From contig JBHJGV010000091.1 of the NCBI GenBank assembly GCA_050331455.1, forward strand, positions 1 to 27,658: a stretch of 27,658 nt of DNA, read 5' to 3'. A program made the position numbers and the translations under genes. Shown one piece after another: positions 24,391 through 27,658 of this stretch; positions within the stretch are counted from its first letter, which is position 1; each line of letters opens with the position of its first letter. The DNA is from CAYUYV01 sp050331455 (GTDB taxonomy: Bacteria > Pseudomonadota > Alphaproteobacteria > JAJFIK01). A model generated the notes under the pieces. That model saw only the letters and a program-made list of their open reading frames with translations. It was not told the DNA's origin and did not search any database.

Positions 24391-27315
24391 ATGTCAGCGA
24401 GCGATCTGAACACGATTTTCCTCAAAGCGCACCGGGAGCGGGCGGCGCGTGCCTCCGGCTCGCTCGTCGGTTTGCGCCTGGAAGCCGATGATGATCAGAA
24501 AGCCGGCGCGCCCAGCGACGTGACCAAGACCCTGTCCTCGGACAAGGGGCGCGAGTCCGGCGATGCAGCCAGCCTTCCCAGCATGCGCCGGCGTTTGCAT
24601 CTGCGCCGCATCGAAGAGGAAAGCGCCGGGGCTGCCGTGTCGCCCAAGCCCTCGGGCGACAAGCCGGCCGAGTCGCAGGACGCCCCAACGGAGGGTGAGG
24701 GCGAAGCGGCCGAGGCCCGGGGGACCAAGTCTGCGGCCGGTGAACCCACAGAAGGTAAACCCACACAAGCAGAACCGACCGAAACCGCCGAAGGGCTCGC
24801 GACACCGCACGCGCAAACGCGCGACGGCAAAGCCCCCGACGGGTCTGTCCCCGCAGGATCTGGGGACGAAGAGCGCGATCGCGACGCGGTGAATGGTTGG
24901 GCGCTCAGTTTCGTGCGCGGGCTCACCGGCCGGTCCCAGGAACCGGATGCCGGCGAGCCTGACCGTGAAAACAGTGATGGGGGCGGCATAATCGCGTCCT
25001 CGGCCATTTCACGGCCATCGACCACTTCCGACCACCTTAACGCGGGCGCACCGGACGCGTTGGACGCCTCGACGGATGGCAAGGTCGAAGGCGGGCCGCA
25101 CAATATGGGTGGCTCTGACAAGACCGGTGATCCCGGCAACGCCGGCGCGAAGCGCGCTGAGCCTTTGCCGTCCGCGGCCCAGGATCGCTCCCCCGAGGCT
25201 AAGGAGGACGATGCGGCCCTGTGGGGCGCCGTCCTGGCACAGACCAACCCCACGCCTCGAACCGCGCAAGGCCCGGCTTTCGGACGGAGCCCGTCCCCCG
25301 AACAGGATGCGGACACCGACATGTCGGCGGATCCCGCACCGGCCGCCCCTGTACCGGCGGCCTTGGATATCGACATTCCCATGGGCCGGCTTGCGGACAC
25401 CAAGGCGCCGGATCGGCCGCAGGCCGAGGATCGCGACGCATCGAACCAAGAACCCGATGTGCGGAATGAGAAAGAGACCGGGCCGAGTGCCGGTGGCCCC
25501 CCTTTCGCGAACACCGGCCAAGGTCCCTTCCACGATCGCAGCCCTTCGAAATCCGTGCCCGTGACCGAAGATCCGCTCGATGAGGTCGGATTGCCCCCCC
25601 GGGTTGGTGAAGGGGAGCGGGCAAGCCCCGACACAGCGGCTGGCTTCGGGTTGGACGGTTTCCGCATTTCCAACCTCCAGGGAGCGGACCGTTGGGACGC
25701 GGATAAGCCGGCACCGGGTGACAAGACATCCGAGCAGAAATCGCCGCACTGGTCGCCCATGAATGCACCGGTGTCGCGTCCGGACTCCAAAAAGGACTCA
25801 GCCGCGCCGGATCCTGATCCCGTCGCGGTGCCGGCTCAGACACCGCCGGAACCGGGTGCCGGGCGCCGGGCTGCGATCTTGGACGAGGAGGACGACATCC
25901 CGCCGATGCCGTCCGAGGACGAGATGGGCCCGTCCGGTGGGTCTTTTGGCGATGAGCCGGCCCGCCCGCCCTTCATGGCGCGCACGCCCTCCGTTCCCCG
26001 CCGCCCCGGTCTCGACCGGGGCGCCACGGCCCATCACCGCTTTGCCAGTGGAGACAGTGTCGGATCCATTCTGCGCGGCGCTCGCATGGCCGCCGGGCTC
26101 GATCTGGTCGCTGTGGGCGATGCGTTGCGCATTCGCTTCAAGCATCTGGATGCCCTGGAGCGGGGCGAGCATGTCGGCCTGCCGGGTAAGACTTATGCGG
26201 TCGGCTTTGTAAGGGCCTATGCGGAACATCTGGGCCTCGACCCGGAAGATCTGGTGCGCCGGTTCAAGGCGGAAATGGGCGAGCCCGTCGCGGTCGCGCG
26301 GCCCGTCCAGCGGACCCATGACCTTGGCTTCCCGAATGCCCGGGAAGAGGCACGCCTGCCCACGGGCATCACGCTGACGATCTTTGTCCTGCTGATCATG
26401 GGGGGCGGTGCGGGCTGGTACTATTCGCGCTCTCCGGTCCCGGCCGTGAATGACCTCGTTCCGGCGCCGCCAGCCCTGAGCGGGCCTGAAGCCCGCCTCT
26501 TGCGCCCCCCGCCGTCCGTGCCCCGTGGCGGAACGCCCATGGCCGCCGGTCCGGAGCTTTCCCGCGGGCCCACTGCCGGGGACGGATCCGTCGTGCCGGG
26601 TCCCGCCACGACGCTGGCGGACCCGCAGCCCGATGGGCCGCCAACGAGCGATTTGGCCCAGGGGCTTTCGGTTGATCGTGATACCCGCCCGGTGCCGAGC
26701 CTCTCCGCTGTCGAACCCGCCGATGCGGCGCAGCCGGATCAATCCGCGCCCGCTCCATCCGTCTCGGGCCCGTCCAGTGCGGTTGAGATGGCGTCGTCAG
26801 CCCGCCTCGAAGACACCGGCGGCCCTGTCCGTCTGGCGCCGGGCGCTCAACGGACAGTTTCTGAGGGAACACCGGCACCCGCAGAGGTCGCTCCACAGAG
26901 GGTGGAAGCGCAAACGCGCTTGACTGGCTCTGCCGAGCAGGCCCGGTCCGCATTGCTGGCCTCCGGACGAGGCGTTCCTGAAGCCACGGACGGCAATATC
27001 GGAGCGGCGGCTCAACAGCCGGCGCCGTCTCGCGCGGACCGGGTCGAAATTCTGGCTCTGCGGCGGGCTTGGCTGCGTATCGAGAATGCAGCCGGTCGTG
27101 TGCTCGTCGAAGATGAAATGGTTCCCGGCGAATTGCTCCGGGTGCCCTCCGGCACGGGCTTGATGCTCATGGCGCGGGACGGCGGGGCCTTCGAGATGAT
27201 CGTCGGCGGCACGCCGGTCGGAAAGGCCGGGCGCAGCGGGGAGGTGCTGCGGGGCATTTCACTCGATCCGGCCCAATTGAAAAGGCAGGCCCGCGCCGTT
27301 CGCCGGGACCGCTAA
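24391..27315 (+). CDS. Very large RodZ-like helix-turn-helix membrane protein
   Basis: At 974 residues this is two to three times the usual size. A 550-residue N-terminal region is low-complexity (Asp, Glu, Pro, Ala, Gly, Ser), with no predicted fold and short repeats such as GEPTEGKPTQAEPTETAEG. The RodZ-type helix-turn-helix follows (about 555-625: GSILRGARMAAGLDLVAVGD, then GKTYAVGFVRAYAEHLGL), then one membrane helix (about 659-678), a Pro/Ser-rich periplasmic linker, and a C-terminal DUF4115-like domain (about 881-960: RAWLRIENAAGRVLVEDEM). RodZ links the MreB cytoskeleton to the wall synthesis machinery. The place between ptsP and ispG is usual for this family. AAGGAG lies 12 bases before the ATG. 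No internal start with a ribosome site was found. Confidence 0.88.
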   Translation: MSASDLNTIFLKAHRERAARASGSLVGLRLEADDDQKAGAPSDVTKTLSSDKGRESGDAASLPSMRRRLHLRRIEEESAGAAVSPKPSGDKPAESQDAPTEGEGEAAEARGTKSAAGEPTEGKPTQAEPTETAEGLATPHAQTRDGKAPDGSVPAGSGDEERDRDAVNGWALSFVRGLTGRSQEPDAGEPDRENSDGGGIIASSAISRPSTTSDHLNAGAPDALDASTDGKVEGGPHNMGGSDKTGDPGNAGAKRAEPLPSAAQDRSPEAKEDDAALWGAVLAQTNPTPRTAQGPAFGRSPSPEQDADTDMSADPAPAAPVPAALDIDIPMGRLADTKAPDRPQAEDRDASNQEPDVRNEKETGPSAGGPPFANTGQGPFHDRSPSKSVPVTEDPLDEVGLPPRVGEGERASPDTAAGFGLDGFRISNLQGADRWDADKPAPGDKTSEQKSPHWSPMNAPVSRPDSKKDSAAPDPDPVAVPAQTPPEPGAGRRAAILDEEDDIPPMPSEDEMGPSGGSFGDEPARPPFMARTPSVPRRPGLDRGATAHHRFASGDSVGSILRGARMAAGLDLVAVGDALRIRFKHLDALERGEHVGLPGKTYAVGFVRAYAEHLGLDPEDLVRRFKAEMGEPVAVARPVQRTHDLGFPNAREEARLPTGITLTIFVLLIMGGGAGWYYSRSPVPAVNDLVPAPPALSGPEARLLRPPPSVPRGGTPMAAGPELSRGPTAGDGSVVPGPATTLADPQPDGPPTSDLAQGLSVDRDTRPVPSLSAVEPADAAQPDQSAPAPSVSGPSSAVEMASSARLEDTGGPVRLAPGAQRTVSEGTPAPAEVAPQRVEAQTRLTGSAEQARSALLASGRGVPEATDGNIGAAAQQPAPSRADRVEILALRRAWLRIENAAGRVLVEDEMVPGELLRVPSGTGLMLMARDGGAFEMIVGGTPVGKAGRSGEVLRGISLDPAQLKRQARAVRRDR

Positions 27316-27356
27316 GACCGGTCCGCGTCTTTGAACCCGCGTGGTCCCGAGGCCAT

Positions 27357-27392
27357 TGTTTTTGTGCTTCCTGGTGTTTTTGCGCTTCCTGG
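27357..27392. repeat. Two 18-bp tandem repeats before ispG
   Basis: TGTTTTTGTGCTTCCTGG (27357-27374) is followed by a copy differing at one base (27375-27392). A third, diverged partial copy begins TGGTTTTGGGC. They lie in the 213-bp gap after the RodZ-like gene. Confidence 0.75.
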
Positions 27393-27450
27393 TGGTTTTG
27401 GGCGCCCCCGGCTTGTGTGGCCGCCCTGTCTTAAGCGGCCGGAAGGGCCC

Positions 27451-27468
27451 ATCAGGGGCCTGATTTTT
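27451..27468 (+). terminator. Weak candidate terminator before ispG
   Basis: ATCAG (27451-27455) and CTGAT (27460-27464) pair around a GGGC loop, and the stem runs into TTTTT. The 5-bp stem is short, so some read-through into ispG is likely even if it works. Confidence 0.35.
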
Positions 27469-27528
27469 CGTAATGGAACACCGTCATCGCCGTGGTTCTT
27501 CGGCGACAGGACCTTTTGGAGACGAGCC

Positions 27529-27658
27529 ATGTCAGTCCGGCCTTATCGGGAGATTCACCGCCGTCCGTGCCGTCAGATCATGGTGGGCCCTGTGCCCGTG
27601 GGCGGGGACGCGCCGATCACGGTGCAGTCCATGACCAACACCCTGACCGACGATGTGC
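27529..27658 (+). CDS. ispG: 4-hydroxy-3-methylbut-2-enyl diphosphate synthase, N-terminal part
   Basis: IspG (GcpE) is the iron-sulfur enzyme that reduces methylerythritol cyclodiphosphate in the penultimate step of the MEP isoprenoid pathway. Only the first 43 residues are inside the window. They show RPYREIHRRPCRQIMVG, the first strand of the TIM barrel, and PITVQSMTNTLTDD, the family signature. The cluster cysteines are near the C-terminus, outside. The ATG at 27529 has GGAG about 9 bases upstream. Downstream position after the RodZ-like gene is the common alphaproteobacterial order. Confidence 0.93.
   Translation, partial: MSVRPYREIHRRPCRQIMVGPVPVGGDAPITVQSMTNTLTDDV

Noticed and set aside
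24495..25790. Long open frame (431 codons) on minus opposite the RodZ extension
   Set aside because: The Ser/Pro/Gly-rich translation mirrors the low-complexity plus frame. The plus frame continues into the recognised helix-turn-helix and has a ribosome site, so it is the coding one.

Overview
The window looks like a chromosomal segment of a high-GC alphaproteobacterium. Evidence is the gene content and order: lysA followed by a DUF4175 (TIGR02302) membrane protein; a comF-grxC-nitrilase-DUF1178 operon facing away from an NDUFAF5-type methyltransferase; a CC0125/CC1285-type lipoprotein; and the divergent pair ubiG | lysC-ptsP-(RodZ-like)-ispG. These blocks recur across Alphaproteobacteria. 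I cannot fix the order or genus from sequence alone.

Layout. Positions 1-160 hold the 3' end of an IS256-family insertion sequence cut by the window edge. A small lipoprotein (283-900, minus) faces away from a YihY/BrkB membrane protein (1177-2073, plus). That gene runs tail to tail into the minus-strand operon lysA -> DUF4175 protein (6105-2048), overlapping it by 26 bp. A MutT-type Nudix gene (6143-6601) lies opposite lysA and converges on a serine beta-lactamase-like hydrolase with a C-terminal membrane domain (6612-8537, minus). An OmpW-family porin (8946-9602, minus) follows, with a clear terminator and an FNR/FixK-like box in its promoter region. Then comes an isolated 646-residue exported protein built of five related two-cysteine domains (10142-12082), ended by a strong 13-bp terminator.

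The middle part is housekeeping: comF, grxC, a carbon-nitrogen hydrolase and a DUF1178 gene on minus, and a SAM methyltransferase on plus. Next on plus are an exported haloalkane-dehalogenase-like hydrolase (15877-16926) and a stand-alone acyl-ACP synthetase resembling the C-terminal half of Aas (17016-18623). A lipoprotein and ubiG lie on minus. From 20825 to the end a plus-strand run encodes aspartate kinase, the PtsP/EI-Ntr phosphotransferase, a very large RodZ-like protein with a roughly 550-residue low-complexity N-terminal extension, and the start of ispG.

How the genes work together. lysA and lysC are the last and first enzymes of the diaminopimelate/lysine pathway, but they sit in separate operons. 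PtsP is translationally coupled to LysC by an ATGA overlap. UbiG (ubiquinone) and the NDUFAF5-like methyltransferase (complex I assembly in mitochondria) point to aerobic respiration, and the FNR-like box at ompW points to oxygen-responsive control of the outer membrane.

I saw no phage, CRISPR array, toxin-antitoxin pair, defence locus, tRNA or rRNA. The least ordinary elements are the five-domain cysteine-paired protein, the RodZ extension, the exported dehalogenase-like enzyme, the FNR box, the short 18-bp tandem repeats before lysC and ispG, and a possible internal LysC start.
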